Shown here one piece after another: positions 9,041 to 18,311 of a DNA stretch of 64,000 nucleotides. Both the position numbers and the translations under genes were made by a program. The DNA is from Barnesiella merdipullorum (GTDB lineage: Bacteria > Bacteroidota > Bacteroidia > Bacteroidales > Barnesiellaceae), in the NCBI GenBank assembly GCA_019116365.1, contig DXBT01000014.1:1-64000 (forward strand), in the 5' to 3' direction. The notes beneath the pieces are model-generated. The model did no database searches. It saw nothing but the letters and a program-made list of their open reading frames with translations, and was not told the origin of the DNA. Position 1 is the first letter of the stretch. The number at the start of each line of letters is the position of its first letter.

Positions 9041-9424
9041 TTATTTTCTGCGTCCATCTACCTTCGCATCTATGCCCAGCGTGGCGTGAGGAACGGCACG
9101 AAGTCTCTCCTTGGGAATCAACTTGCCCGTTTCGCGGCAAATGCCGTAGGTCTTGTTCTCTATACGCACGAGAGCGGCTTGCAAGTGCTGGATAAATTTC
9201 ATCTGACGTTGAGCCAGCTGCCCGGCCTCTTCTTTGGAGAGGGTGCTTGCACCTTCTTCCAGCACCTTGAACGTGGGTGATGTATCGGTTACATCGTTAC
9301 CATCGGTATTCATAATAGAGGCTTTGAGCAAATCGTAATCACGATAAGCTTTCTCGAGCTTCTCATTGATAATCTGTCTGAACTCTTCCAACTCAGCATC
9401 GGAATAGCGTGTTTTTTCACTCAT
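9041..9424 (-). CDS. DksA/TraR-family RNA polymerase-binding protein lacking the zinc cysteines
   Basis: A 127-residue DksA/TraR-like protein. The first ~80 residues form the coiled-coil arm (FRQIINEKLEKAYRDYDLLK and following) and the C-terminus is the zinc-finger-like globule. In E. coli DksA four cysteines hold zinc. Here the finger reads YGICRETGKLIPKERLRAVP with a single cysteine, so zinc binding by this module is unlikely, as in other Bacteroidetes members. It probably binds the RNA polymerase secondary channel and modulates initiation, which is inference from the family. It sits between ileS and lspA, an order conserved in Bacteroidales. Confidence 0.88.
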   Translation of the reverse strand: MSEKTRYSDAELEEFRQIINEKLEKAYRDYDLLKASIMNTDGNDVTDTSPTFKVLEEGASTLSKEEAGQLAQRQMKFIQHLQAALVRIENKTYGICRETGKLIPKERLRAVPHATLGIDAKVDGRRK

Positions 9425-9465
9425 AATTATTCTTGGTTAAAGTTATACATTTTCATTGGCTCACG

Positions 9466-9480
9466 CCCCCACATCGGGGG
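9466..9480 (-). terminator. Weak hairpin between ileS and the dksA-like gene
   Basis: CCCCC (9466-9470) and GGGGG (9476-9480) form a short strong stem with a five-base loop just after ileS. There is no T run, so it may only protect the 3' end or reduce read-through. A TATATTTG -7-like box at 9495-9502 on the minus strand could start a separate dksA transcript. Confidence 0.35.
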
Positions 9481-9527
9481 TCCTTACCTCAGGTCAAATA
9501 TAACAGAAATATTACTATGGTTCTCTA

Positions 9528-12500
9528 TTATTTTACTGATTTAACAATTTTGATATTTACCTTGAAGGTGTCGAAATCCAATTCGTTGACATTCTCGCCC
9601 GAGAGGTTATCGACTATCTCAAACGTGTTGGCCAGTACCTGGCGCGACATGTAATCGCGATACTCCTTCACAGCCTGGTCGGTCTCGGCATTAGAGGCAA
9701 TGAATACATCGATTTTGTCGGTGATATCAAAGCCCGAGGTCTTGCGGATATTCTGGATACGGTTCACCAGTTCGCGGGCCACGCCCTCGCGATGCAGTTC
9801 GTCGGTCACGGTAATATCGAGTGCTACGGTGAGGTTACCCTCGTTGGCCACAAGCCACCCGGGAATATCTTCCGAAATAACCTCCACGTCGCCCTTCTCG
9901 ATGGTGGCTTGCTGCCCGTCGATATCGAAGGTGAAGGTGCCGTTCTTCTCAAACTCGGCAATATCGGGTTGCGACATGGCGGCAATGGTAGCAGCCAGTT
10001 GTTTCATAATCTTGCCATAGCGCGGGCCCAGTTTCTTGAAGTCGGGTTTCACGCGTTTTACCAAGATGCCGGCAGCATTATCGACAAACTTCATCTCCTT
10101 CACGTTCACCTCGTTCAGAATCAGGTCCTTCACAGCCTCGATATGAGCCTGCTGGTCTTGGTTGAGCACCGGTACCATGAGGGTTGTGAGCGGCTGGCGC
10201 ACCTTGATGTTGACTTTACGACGCAGAGCCAGCACCATCGAAGTCATGGTTTGGGCAATCTGCATACGCTCCTCGAGAGCCGAGTCGATGTATTTATCGC
10301 AGCTCACGGGGAAGTCGGCCAGGTGTACCGAACGGTTGTCGCGGCCGGTAGCCGTGGTGAGGTCGGTATAGAGGCGGTCGGCATAGAATGGCGCAATGGG
10401 AGCCATGAGTTTGGCAACCGTTTCGAGGCAGGTATAAAGCGTCTGGTAGGCCGACAGCTTGTCGTCGGTCATGGAGCCGCCCCAGAAACGTTTACGGTTC
10501 AGGCGCACATACCAGTTACTGAGGTTGTCGTTGACAAAGTCGGCAATGGCACGGCCGGCACGCGTGGGCTCATAGGCGGCCAGTTGTTCATCGACTTCCT
10601 TGACGAGCGAGTTGAGCAGCGAGATAATCCAGCGGTCTATCTCGGGGCGTTTCTCCACGGGAATTTCGGGCTCGGCAAAGGTGAAGCCATCGACATTGGC
10701 ATAGAGGGCAAAGAACGAATAGGTGTTGTAGAGGGTGCCGAAGAATTTGCGGCGCACCTCCTCGATACCATCGACATCGAACTTGAGGTTGTCCCAAGGC
10801 GACGAGTTGGTTATCATGTACCAACGCAGCGGGTCGGAACCATATTTCTCGATCGTGCTGAAGGGATCGACGGCATTGCCCAAGCGCTTGGACATCTTGT
10901 TGCCGTTCTTGTCGAGCACGAGACCATTGGAGACTACGGCTTTGTAGGCCACACTGTCAAATACCATCGCAGCGATGGCGTGCAGCGTGAAGAACCATCC
11001 ACGCGTCTGGTCCACACCCTCGGCAATGAAGTCGGCAGGATATACCTCGCGTTTGTCGAAGGCCTCTTTGTTCTCAAACGGATAGTGTATCTGGGCATAC
11101 GGCATGGCGCCCGAGTCGAACCACACGTCGATGAGGTCGCTCTCGCGCTTCATGGGTTTGCCCGAGGGCGAAACGAGCACGATATCATCGACATAGGGAC
11201 GGTGCAAATCTATCTTGTTATAGTTCTCGGCCGTATATTCACCGGGCACGAATCCCTGTTTCTTGTAGGGGTTCTCGGTCATCAGTCCGGCAGCTATCGA
11301 TTTTTCGATTTCGTTGTAGAGCTCCTCGACCGAGCCGATGCAAATCTCTTCGCTGCCATCCTCGGTGCGCCAGATGGGCAACGGGGTTCCCCAATAACGG
11401 CTGCGCGAGAGGTTCCAGTCCTGCAGATTCTCGAGCCATTTACCAAATCGGCCGGTGCCGGTCGATTGGGGTTTCCAGTTGATAGTGTTGTTGAGCTCAA
11501 TCATGCGATCGCGACAAGCCGTGGTGCGGATGAACCAGCTGTCGAGGGGATAGTAGAGCACCGGTTTGTCGGTGCGCCAGCAGTGGGGATAGCTGTGCAC
11601 ATGCTTCTCGATTTTGAATACCTTGTTGGTCTGCTTCAGCATCACACAGATATCGATATCGAGCGTGGCATCATCGTCGGTAAGGTTAGCGTCGTAGGCA
11701 TTCTTGACATACCGGCCGGCATACTCGCGATAGGCCTCGACATTGACATTCTGTTTCACAAACTCGGGGTCGAGGTCTTCGAGCAGGTAGAACTTACCGG
11801 TCATATCGACCATGGGGCGACGATTGCCGTCCTTGTCGAGCATCATCAACGGGGGCACACCGCTGGCCTTGGCCACCCGGTCGTCGTCGGCACCAAAGGT
11901 AGGTGCAATGTGCACGATACCGGTACCATCCTCGGTTGTCACAAAATCGCCGGTAATCACCCGGAAAGCGCCTTCGCCGGGGTTTACCCACGGCAACAGT
12001 TGCTCATACTCCATACCGGCCAGGTCGCTGCCCTTGTACTCGGCTACGACTTTCCAGGGAATGAGCTTGTCGCCCGGCTTGTAGGCATCGAGAGCCAAAT
12101 CGGCAGCCTTGGCATTGAAGAGCGTAGGCACGAGCACTTTGGCTACAATCACGCTGATGGGCGCTCCCGTATAGGGATTGTAGGTCTGCACGAGGTTGTA
12201 ATCGATATTGGGGCCTACACAAAGCGCCGTATTGGAGGGCAAAGTCCAAGGCGTCGTGGTCCATGCCAGGAAATAGGGCTCACCGAAAGCCGCCATCTCG
12301 GGACGCGGATTGCGAATCTTGAATTGTGCGATACAGGTCGTATCCTTCACATCGCGGTAGCAACCGGGCTGGTTGAGCTCGTGCGAGCTGAGGCCGGTAC
12401 CGGCAGCAGGCGAATAGGGCTGGATGGTATATCCCTTGTAGAGGTAGTGGTTGTTGTAGAGTTGCTTGAGCAGCCACCACAGCGTCTCGATATACCGGTT

Positions 12501-12962
12501 GTCGTAGGTAATGTAGGGGTTCTTCATATCGACCCAGTAGCCCATGCGGTGCGTGAGGTCTTCCCACTCGCGGGTAAACTTCATCACATCCTTGCGGCAC
12601 GTGGCGTTGTAGTCGGCCACCGAAATGGTTTTACCGATATCCTCCTTGGTAATACCCAAAGCCTTTTCCACACCCAACTCGACGGGCAGACCGTGGGTAT
12701 CCCACCCGGCTTTACGCTTCACATGGAATCCCTTCATGGTCTTGTAACGGCAGAAAATATCCTTGATAGAGCGTGCCATTACGTGGTGAATACCCGGCAT
12801 ACCGTTTGCCGAGGGGGGACCTTCGTAGAATACGAACGAAGGACAACCTTCGCGGGTTTCCAAACTCTGATGAAAAAGATCTTGCTTATCCCATTGTTCC
12901 AAAACCTCTTTATTGATTTCAGAGAGGTCGAAATGAGAATATTCGGTGAATTTCTTACCCAT
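9528..12962 (-). CDS. ileS: Isoleucyl-tRNA synthetase
   Basis: A class I aminoacyl-tRNA synthetase of 1144 residues that charges tRNA-Ile. The HIGH-type motif is in GPPSANGMPGIHHVMARSIK and the KMSKS motif in NGNKMSKRLGNAVDP. The long form with an extended C-terminal domain is usual for Bacteroidetes. The open frame extends 21 codons further upstream, but MGKKFTEYSHFDLSEINKEV is the usual start of these proteins, and the extension (MVTAFFVSS and following) overlaps the terminator of the neighbouring operon. A TATCTTCG box at 12999-13006 on the minus strand is a reasonable -7 element. Confidence 0.97.
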   Translation of the reverse strand: MGKKFTEYSHFDLSEINKEVLEQWDKQDLFHQSLETREGCPSFVFYEGPPSANGMPGIHHVMARSIKDIFCRYKTMKGFHVKRKAGWDTHGLPVELGVEKALGITKEDIGKTISVADYNATCRKDVMKFTREWEDLTHRMGYWVDMKNPYITYDNRYIETLWWLLKQLYNNHYLYKGYTIQPYSPAAGTGLSSHELNQPGCYRDVKDTTCIAQFKIRNPRPEMAAFGEPYFLAWTTTPWTLPSNTALCVGPNIDYNLVQTYNPYTGAPISVIVAKVLVPTLFNAKAADLALDAYKPGDKLIPWKVVAEYKGSDLAGMEYEQLLPWVNPGEGAFRVITGDFVTTEDGTGIVHIAPTFGADDDRVAKASGVPPLMMLDKDGNRRPMVDMTGKFYLLEDLDPEFVKQNVNVEAYREYAGRYVKNAYDANLTDDDATLDIDICVMLKQTNKVFKIEKHVHSYPHCWRTDKPVLYYPLDSWFIRTTACRDRMIELNNTINWKPQSTGTGRFGKWLENLQDWNLSRSRYWGTPLPIWRTEDGSEEICIGSVEELYNEIEKSIAAGLMTENPYKKQGFVPGEYTAENYNKIDLHRPYVDDIVLVSPSGKPMKRESDLIDVWFDSGAMPYAQIHYPFENKEAFDKREVYPADFIAEGVDQTRGWFFTLHAIAAMVFDSVAYKAVVSNGLVLDKNGNKMSKRLGNAVDPFSTIEKYGSDPLRWYMITNSSPWDNLKFDVDGIEEVRRKFFGTLYNTYSFFALYANVDGFTFAEPEIPVEKRPEIDRWIISLLNSLVKEVDEQLAAYEPTRAGRAIADFVNDNLSNWYVRLNRKRFWGGSMTDDKLSAYQTLYTCLETVAKLMAPIAPFYADRLYTDLTTATGRDNRSVHLADFPVSCDKYIDSALEERMQIAQTMTSMVLALRRKVNIKVRQPLTTLMVPVLNQDQQAHIEAVKDLILNEVNVKEMKFVDNAAGILVKRVKPDFKKLGPRYGKIMKQLAATIAAMSQPDIAEFEKNGTFTFDIDGQQATIEKGDVEVISEDIPGWLVANEGNLTVALDITVTDELHREGVARELVNRIQNIRKTSGFDITDKIDVFIASNAETDQAVKEYRDYMSRQVLANTFEIVDNLSGENVNELDFDTFKVNIKIVKSVK

Positions 12963-13006
12963 ATATTTCTTGAAATAGTATTTACTAAAAAATCGGCACG
13001 AAGATA

Positions 13007-13040
13007 CAAAAAAAGCTGTAACCATGAAAGAAACAGCTTT
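13007..13040 (-). terminator. Terminator of the cstA-PHP operon
   Basis: On the minus strand AAAGCTGT (13033-13040) pairs with ACAGCTTT (13012-13019), followed by more T residues. It lies directly after the PHP gene and just upstream of ileS, overlapping the probable ileS promoter region. Confidence 0.75.
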
Positions 13041-13074
13041 ATAATATTTGACCGAAAGATTTAAGGCAGCCCTC

Positions 13075-13917
13075 CTACCCCTCCAGCGGAACCTCTACCC
13101 ACTCGCCCCGACTCAACTGCCACACGGCGGTATAGCCGGCCCGGGCCAGTGCTTGCAGGGCTTCGGGGCGGCCGGCATTGATTTTGGTCGGGATATGTGC
13201 ATCGGAGTTGACCACCACCCGTATGCCCAACCGGTGCATCTGCTCGAAGTAATCTTCGTTGGGGAAGAAGCGGCCTCGGGTCGCCCAGGCCTTGGTATTG
13301 ACCTCGACCATCAGGTGGCGTACGGCTATCGCCTCGAGATAGTCGGCAACCAGCCGCCGGTACCAGGCCTCGTGGTCGAGCCCGGGACGATAGAGCGACG
13401 CATTGAGCCCTATCTTGTCGAGGTGTCCCAGAAAGTCGAAGCCACCCAACTCGATCAACCGGAACGAACTGCGATAGAATCGGTGCACCGCCTCATCGAC
13501 ATCGCCTTCGAAATAGGTGTCGATATAGGTCTTGAAGCGGTCGGGAGAGCCGTCAGTATCGATGGGAGTACCGTCGGGCGTAACGATATAGTGTACCGAC
13601 CCGATGCGATAATCGAGAGGCAACTCTCTGAAATAGGATATCGAGGGGTTGAAACTGTCGTCGAGAAAATCGATCTCGAGCCCTACATACAATTCGATTT
13701 GAGACGAATAGAGGGCCTTGAGCCGATGGAACTCATCGAGGTAGGCACTCATCCGCTCCCGGTGCATGTTGCAGTTATTGGGCACGGGAAACGGAGCGTG
13801 CGACGATATGCCATAGGCCGAGAAGCCCTCGGCAATGGCCTCCTTCACAAACTCCTCCATGGGGGCGTGCCCGTCGCAGAACTCGCAATGCGAGTGATAA
13901 TTAGTCAGTAAATTCAT
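13075..13917 (-). CDS. PHP-domain histidinol-phosphatase-type hydrolase
   Basis: A 280-residue protein of the polymerase-and-histidinol-phosphatase family. The metal-binding motifs are the N-terminal YHSHCEFCDGHAPMEEFVKE, the SSHAPFP stretch, FLGHLDK and the C-terminal VVNSDAHIPTKI. This arrangement matches the HisJ-type histidinol phosphatase, which removes the phosphate from L-histidinol phosphate in histidine synthesis. Related proteins act on other phosphates. No other his genes are in the window, so the substrate remains open. The gene follows cstA by a single base and probably shares its transcript. Confidence 0.8.
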   Translation of the reverse strand: MNLLTNYHSHCEFCDGHAPMEEFVKEAIAEGFSAYGISSHAPFPVPNNCNMHRERMSAYLDEFHRLKALYSSQIELYVGLEIDFLDDSFNPSISYFRELPLDYRIGSVHYIVTPDGTPIDTDGSPDRFKTYIDTYFEGDVDEAVHRFYRSSFRLIELGGFDFLGHLDKIGLNASLYRPGLDHEAWYRRLVADYLEAIAVRHLMVEVNTKAWATRGRFFPNEDYFEQMHRLGIRVVVNSDAHIPTKINAGRPEALQALARAGYTAVWQLSRGEWVEVPLEG

Positions 13918-13918
13918 A

Positions 13919-15355
13919 TCATCTCTTTAAGGGTTCACGGCCCGGCAACGAGCGTTTGAACCGAACGAACAAAACGGTTACCAATAGCGTAACCACAAAG
14001 GCTATACCCAACGAAATGCCATAGGACAACCTGAATCCCTCCTGGGCAAAGAAGATATAGGTAACCGTGACCACGGTCATAAACAGGGCCGGGATGAGAG
14101 AAATCCAATAGCATTTATGCTCCCGGGTGAGCCACACGGTGATGGCCCACAGCGTGAAGGTGGCCAGCGTTTGGTTGCACCAGGCGAAATAGCGCCACAG
14201 CACCTCAAAGTCGATCATCATCACCACCCAGGTCAAGGCAAAGATGGGCAGCGAGATGAGTACCCGGTTGAGAACTTTCTTTTGGGATATATGCAGAAAA
14301 TCGGCCGCAATCAACCGGGCCGACCGCAAAGCGGTATCGCCCGAAGTGATGGGTGCGGCTATCACACCGAGCATAGCCAAGATACCCCCGAAGGTTCCCA
14401 ACCATCCTACCGATATGTCGTTGACCAGCACCGCTGGGGTTTTTCCTTTCAGATACTCGAAAAGCGAATCGAACGAGCCGTCGAAGAAGGCAATTGCGGC
14501 AGCAGCCCAGATGAGGGCGACAATGCCCTCGACCACCATGGCGCCATAGAATACCCGGCGGCCCATCTTCTCGTTTTTGAGGCAACGGGCCATCATGGGC
14601 GACTGGGTGGCATGAAATCCCGATATGGCTCCGCAGGCAATCGAGATGAACATCATGGGGAATATGGGATTGATATCGGAGTCGGGCCGGGTGTAACCTA
14701 TCGCCTCGGTAAACTCGGGCAGACTGTCGGGCCGCATGAAGAGGGCCACCATGATGCCTATGGCCATAAACAGGAGCGCGAAACCAAACAGGGGATAAAG
14801 CTGCCCGATGAGCTTGTCGATGGGTAACAGCGTAGCCAGTATGTAGTACCCGAAGATGATGGCAATCCACATGGTCGTGGTGGTACCCTCGCCCGTGAGC
14901 AGATCGAGCAGATTGGCCGGATTGACTACAAACACGGCTCCGATGAGTATCATCAGGAGCAGCGAGAATCCCCGCATCACCTGCTTGATGCCGGTTCCCA
15001 GTTCATCGCCTACAAGCTCGGGCAGACTGGCACCGTTGCGTCGCACCGAGAGCATCCCCGACATATAGTCGTGAACGGCCCCGCCAAAGATGGTTCCAAA
15101 GACAATCCACAGATAGGCGGCCGGCCCGTAGAGGATACCCATAATGGCTCCGAAGATGGGCCCCAGCCCGGCAATATTCAAGAACTGTATGAGAAAAACT
15201 TTCCACGTGGGCATGGGGATATAGTCGATCCCGTCGGTCGAAGTATAAGCGGGAGTGGCCCTATCGGGCTCTACTCCAAATACTTTCTCGACCCAGGTGC
15301 CATACACAAAATAGCCGACAATCAGCAACAACAGGGCAATACAAAATGTGATCAT
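13919..15355 (-). CDS. CstA-family carbon starvation/peptide transporter
   Basis: A 478-residue polytopic inner-membrane protein with about 13 hydrophobic segments. The N-terminus (GYFVYGTWVEKVFGVEPDRA) and the motif IAGLGPIFGAIMGILYG mark the CstA family. E. coli CstA is about 700 residues, so this is the short Bacteroidetes form. Family members take up pyruvate or peptides under starvation; the substrate here cannot be seen. It is the first gene of a two-gene operon with a promoter about 125-150 bases upstream. Confidence 0.88.
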   Translation of the reverse strand: MITFCIALLLLIVGYFVYGTWVEKVFGVEPDRATPAYTSTDGIDYIPMPTWKVFLIQFLNIAGLGPIFGAIMGILYGPAAYLWIVFGTIFGGAVHDYMSGMLSVRRNGASLPELVGDELGTGIKQVMRGFSLLLMILIGAVFVVNPANLLDLLTGEGTTTTMWIAIIFGYYILATLLPIDKLIGQLYPLFGFALLFMAIGIMVALFMRPDSLPEFTEAIGYTRPDSDINPIFPMMFISIACGAISGFHATQSPMMARCLKNEKMGRRVFYGAMVVEGIVALIWAAAAIAFFDGSFDSLFEYLKGKTPAVLVNDISVGWLGTFGGILAMLGVIAAPITSGDTALRSARLIAADFLHISQKKVLNRVLISLPIFALTWVVMMIDFEVLWRYFAWCNQTLATFTLWAITVWLTREHKCYWISLIPALFMTVVTVTYIFFAQEGFRLSYGISLGIAFVVTLLVTVLFVRFKRSLPGREPLKR

Positions 15356-15397
15356 ATTTATTCAGTTCTGTAAATCATGGTTCAGACAAAGTCACTC

Positions 15398-15508
15398 GCA
15401 CGAAAAAAGATTCGTGCACAGATGCAGCTATTTATCCAAATCGAATCGATTCGTTATCCTCCTTCTGATGGAGAGTTACAAAGGTATAATTTTTTTATGA
15501 TTCGGCAG
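15398..15508 (-). promoter_or_regulatory. cstA promoter and structured leader
   Basis: TACCTTTG (15479-15486, minus strand) is an exact -7 box, with CTG at 15506-15508 in the -33 position after a 19-base spacer. The roughly 120-base leader contains the perfect palindrome CGAATCGATTCG (15442-15453) and a 7-base-pair hairpin (GCACGAA/TTCGTGC, 15398-15417). The palindrome may be an operator for a starvation regulator, which is inference. Confidence 0.5.
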
Positions 15509-15521
15509 AGGGTTCCACCAG

Positions 15522-15560
15522 AAAAAAAGCCGCTCTCCTTTGCTGGAGCAGCGGCTTTTC
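15522..15560 (-). terminator. Terminator after the glyoxalase-family gene
   Basis: AAAAGCCGCT (15525-15534) pairs with AGCGGCTTTT (15550-15559), and CTCC with GGAG inside. On the minus strand it ends in a run of T. It closes the long leftward radA-gloA series and insulates cstA. Confidence 0.85.
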
Positions 15561-15585
15561 TTCTCGCTGTTGACAGCGACATACC

Positions 15586-15963
15586 CTATTTGGCAGGGAG
15601 TATCTCTATCCAGTAATCGTCGGGATCGTGGATAAAGTAGAGACCCATCGCTTCGTTTTCGAAACAGACGCATCCCATCTCTTTGTGGAAGGCTCGCACC
15701 TGGTCGTAGTCGCCCTCGACCCGCACACACAGGTGGCTCTCGTTCTCACCCAGTTCATAGGGTTGAGTGTGATCGCGCAACCAGGTAAGCTCGATCAGGA
15801 AAGGCGACACGCCGTCGGTAAGATAGACCAGAATGAAAGAGCCGTCGGCAGCCTCTTTTCGCTGAGCCTCGGTAAATCCCAGAGCCTTGTGATAGAAGGC
15901 AATGCTACGGTCGAGATCGGTCACGTTTACATTGAAGTGGTCGAATTTTGATTTTATCTCCAT
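15586..15963 (-). CDS. Glyoxalase I-type (VOC family) protein
   Basis: A 125-residue vicinal-oxygen-chelate protein. It begins FDHFNVNVTDLDRSIAFYHK and ends with FIHDPDDYWIEILPAK, the pattern of lactoylglutathione lyase, which converts the methylglyoxal-glutathione hemithioacetal to lactoylglutathione. Metal ligands are likely the histidine in FDHFNV, the glutamate in IELTW, the histidine in ESHLCV and the final glutamate. Bacteroidales mostly lack glutathione, so another thiol may be used. A methylglyoxal synthase is also in the window at 63 kb. It is the last gene of a leftward operon. Confidence 0.8.
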   Translation of the reverse strand: MEIKSKFDHFNVNVTDLDRSIAFYHKALGFTEAQRKEAADGSFILVYLTDGVSPFLIELTWLRDHTQPYELGENESHLCVRVEGDYDQVRAFHKEMGCVCFENEAMGLYFIHDPDDYWIEILPAK

Positions 15964-15969
15964 ATTGTC

Positions 15970-16680
15970 TCATTTTATAGTTACAGAATCTCCAGTATGA
16001 CTCAGCAGCACAAATTCGGCACCGTGCTGCCGGGCAATAGGGGCAAAGGCTTCGGCCTTGGCCGTAGCGGGATAGAAGTGCATGGGCACGAACAGTCCCA
16101 CCTCGAAGCGCTCGACAAACTGCCGGGCACCCCGCATATAGTCGCTACCCAACCGGGCATCGACAGGAAACATTGCCACATCGAAACGCTCGACCTCCCG
16201 GGCCAGATAGTCGAGTTCGGCCCGATAGGCCTCCTCGGCCTCGTGTACCTCGGCCTCGGTCGATTCGTCTATCCAGTGCCAGTTGTTCAAGTCGCCGGCA
16301 TGAAAGATGGTGCGCCCGCCGGTCTCAACCTCATACGAGGCTCCCAGGTCGGTCGAGCCAAAGGCGGTTACCCGCAGACGTTCGTCGGCATACGACTCAC
16401 CCCGACTTAAAAACACGGCATTGGACAAAGTCGCCAACTCTTTGCGACCGGCCATCTCTCGCGGGAACAGATAACAGATGCGGCCATGCGACCGGCTCCA
16501 AGTCAATATCTCGGGATTGTAGTGGTCGCGATGCTCATGCGACACCAGCACATAGAGGGGTTGCTGCCGGCGTAACACCTCGTCGAGTATTGCCTCGCCC
16601 CCACGGTAATAGTCAAACACGATGGCAAAGCCATCGGCCTCGAGCAAAAATCCGCTGTGAAAAAGATAAGTCAGTTTCAT
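15970..16680 (-). CDS. Metallo-beta-lactamase-fold hydrolase
   Basis: A 236-residue protein of the metallo-beta-lactamase superfamily (UlaG/YtnP-like subgroup). SHEHRDHYNPEIL supplies the HxHxDH metal-binding motif, and FHAGDLNNWHW contributes further metal ligands. MKLTYLFHSGFLLEADGFAI is taken as the start. A methionine four codons upstream (16692) is possible, but longer versions would run into the preceding FAD gene. The substrate is unknown. Nearby genes are housekeeping and give no hint. It is cytoplasmic, with no signal peptide. Confidence 0.8.
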   Translation of the reverse strand: MKLTYLFHSGFLLEADGFAIVFDYYRGGEAILDEVLRRQQPLYVLVSHEHRDHYNPEILTWSRSHGRICYLFPREMAGRKELATLSNAVFLSRGESYADERLRVTAFGSTDLGASYEVETGGRTIFHAGDLNNWHWIDESTEAEVHEAEEAYRAELDYLAREVERFDVAMFPVDARLGSDYMRGARQFVERFEVGLFVPMHFYPATAKAEAFAPIARQHGAEFVLLSHTGDSVTIK

Positions 16681-16723
16681 TCTTTCATCCATATAAAAAC
16701 CGCTTATAAAAACAGGTTGCGGG

Positions 16724-18295
16724 TCACGATTGTTTGCCGGTGAGTTGCATAGCCAACGCCTCGGCACAACGCTCGCCGTCGATAGCGGCCGACACGATGC
16801 CACCGGCATAACCGGCACCTTCGCCGCAAGGATAGAGTCCCCGCAGACGAATATGCGTCATGGTCTCCCTGTCGCGGGGTATCCGCACCGGCGACGAGGT
16901 TCGGGTCTCTACCCCAATCATCACCGCCTCGCGGGTGAGAAAGCCATGCGACACCTTGCCGAAGTGCTTGAATCCCTCCTGCAAACGAGTCACGATAAAG
17001 GGGGGCATCCAAAAGTGCAATGGCGAAGCGATAAGTCCCGGCGAATAGGACGACCGAGGCAGGTCGTAGGAGTTGCGCCGGTTGACGAAATCGGTCATGC
17101 GCTGGGCGGGAGCCGTCTGCTTGCAATTGCCGTTGAGGTAGCACTGGCGCTCAAGATCTTCCTGAAACTTGATACCGGCCAGCACCCCGTAGGCCGAGAA
17201 GCGATCGGCAAAATCTTCGGGCTGCAACTCGACCACCATTCCCGAGTTGGCCCAGGCCGAACCCCGGTTCGACGGCGACATGCCGTTGACCACAATCTGC
17301 TCGGGCCTGCTGGCAGCCGGCACCACAAATCCGCCGGGACACATGCAGAACGAATAGACGCCCCGTCCGTTGACCTGGGTCACAAAGCTATACTCGGCAG
17401 CCGGCAGGTATTTGCCCCGACCGTGAGGATTGTGATACTGTATCGTGTCGATCAATTGCTGGGGATGCTCCAGACGCACCCCCACGGCAATGCCTTTGGC
17501 CTCGAGTTCTACCCCCTTGTCGTGCAACATGTAATAGACGTCGCGGGCCGAGTGGCCGGTGGCCAGAATGACAGGGCCCGTGAACTCTCGACCGTCGGCC
17601 GTGACAATGCCCCGCACCTCGTCGCCCTCGACGATGAGACTCTCCATGCGGGTCTCGAAATGGACCTCACCGCCCGACTCGATGATGCGGTTGCGCATGC
17701 GCTCGATGACGGCCGGCAACTTGTCGGTCCCGATATGCGGATGGGCATCGGAGAGAATCGATACCGAAGCCCCGTGTTGACAAAAGATCTGGAGAATGCG
17801 ATCGACATTTCCCCGCTTCTTGCTGCGGGTATAGAGCTTCCCGTCGGAGAAGGCTCCGGCTCCACCCTCGCCAAAACTGTAGTTCGACTCGGGGTCGATG
17901 CGCTGCTCGCGACTGATGCGGGCTATATCTTTGCGGCGGTCGTGCACATTCTTTCCCCGCTCGACCACCACGGGTCGCACTTCCAGTTCGATGAGGCGCA
18001 GGGCGGCAAACAATCCGGCCGGGCCGGCTCCCACCACAATGGCCCGAGGCTTGCCCGACACATCGCCATACTCGATGCGAGGGAACTCGTCGTCCTGCGG
18101 GAACTCGTTGACATACAGCCGCACCTTCACATTGACCATCACCGTGCGCTGGCGAGCGTCGATCGATCGCTTGAGCACCCTCACACTCTTTATCGTGCGT
18201 ATATCCATACCTTGCTCACGAGCCACATACGCCGCTATGCTCTGTTCCGAGGCGGCCTGCTCGGGCAAAATTCTCAATTGCAATTCCTGAATCAT
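16724..18295 (-). CDS. FAD-dependent dehydrogenase (COG2509-like)
   Basis: A 523-residue flavoprotein. After an N-terminal ~80-residue domain (LRILPEQAASEQSIAAYVAR) comes the FAD-binding GxGxxG motif AIVVGAGPAGLFAALRLIEL. It ends with a second nucleotide-contact region around GLYPCGEGAGYAGGIVSAA. The family is widespread in Bacteroidetes and Firmicutes as uncharacterised FAD-dependent oxidoreductases; no substrate is known. It sits between radA (16-base gap) and the metallo-hydrolase in one leftward operon. Confidence 0.85.
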   Translation of the reverse strand: MIQELQLRILPEQAASEQSIAAYVAREQGMDIRTIKSVRVLKRSIDARQRTVMVNVKVRLYVNEFPQDDEFPRIEYGDVSGKPRAIVVGAGPAGLFAALRLIELEVRPVVVERGKNVHDRRKDIARISREQRIDPESNYSFGEGGAGAFSDGKLYTRSKKRGNVDRILQIFCQHGASVSILSDAHPHIGTDKLPAVIERMRNRIIESGGEVHFETRMESLIVEGDEVRGIVTADGREFTGPVILATGHSARDVYYMLHDKGVELEAKGIAVGVRLEHPQQLIDTIQYHNPHGRGKYLPAAEYSFVTQVNGRGVYSFCMCPGGFVVPAASRPEQIVVNGMSPSNRGSAWANSGMVVELQPEDFADRFSAYGVLAGIKFQEDLERQCYLNGNCKQTAPAQRMTDFVNRRNSYDLPRSSYSPGLIASPLHFWMPPFIVTRLQEGFKHFGKVSHGFLTREAVMIGVETRTSSPVRIPRDRETMTHIRLRGLYPCGEGAGYAGGIVSAAIDGERCAEALAMQLTGKQS

Positions 18296-18311
18296 AATTC
18301 CATAATTCTGT

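Noticed and set aside
9792..13064. A 1090-codon open frame antisense to ileS, and other long antisense frames (for example 59831-61531 and 32123-33193).
   Set aside because: They mirror real genes with strong motifs on the other strand and arise from codon bias; their translations show no domain.
15586..16680. The metallo-hydrolase and the glyoxalase-like protein as a glyoxalase I/II pair.
   Set aside because: The hydrolase resembles the UlaG-like subgroup and not glyoxalase II; adjacency alone is not enough.
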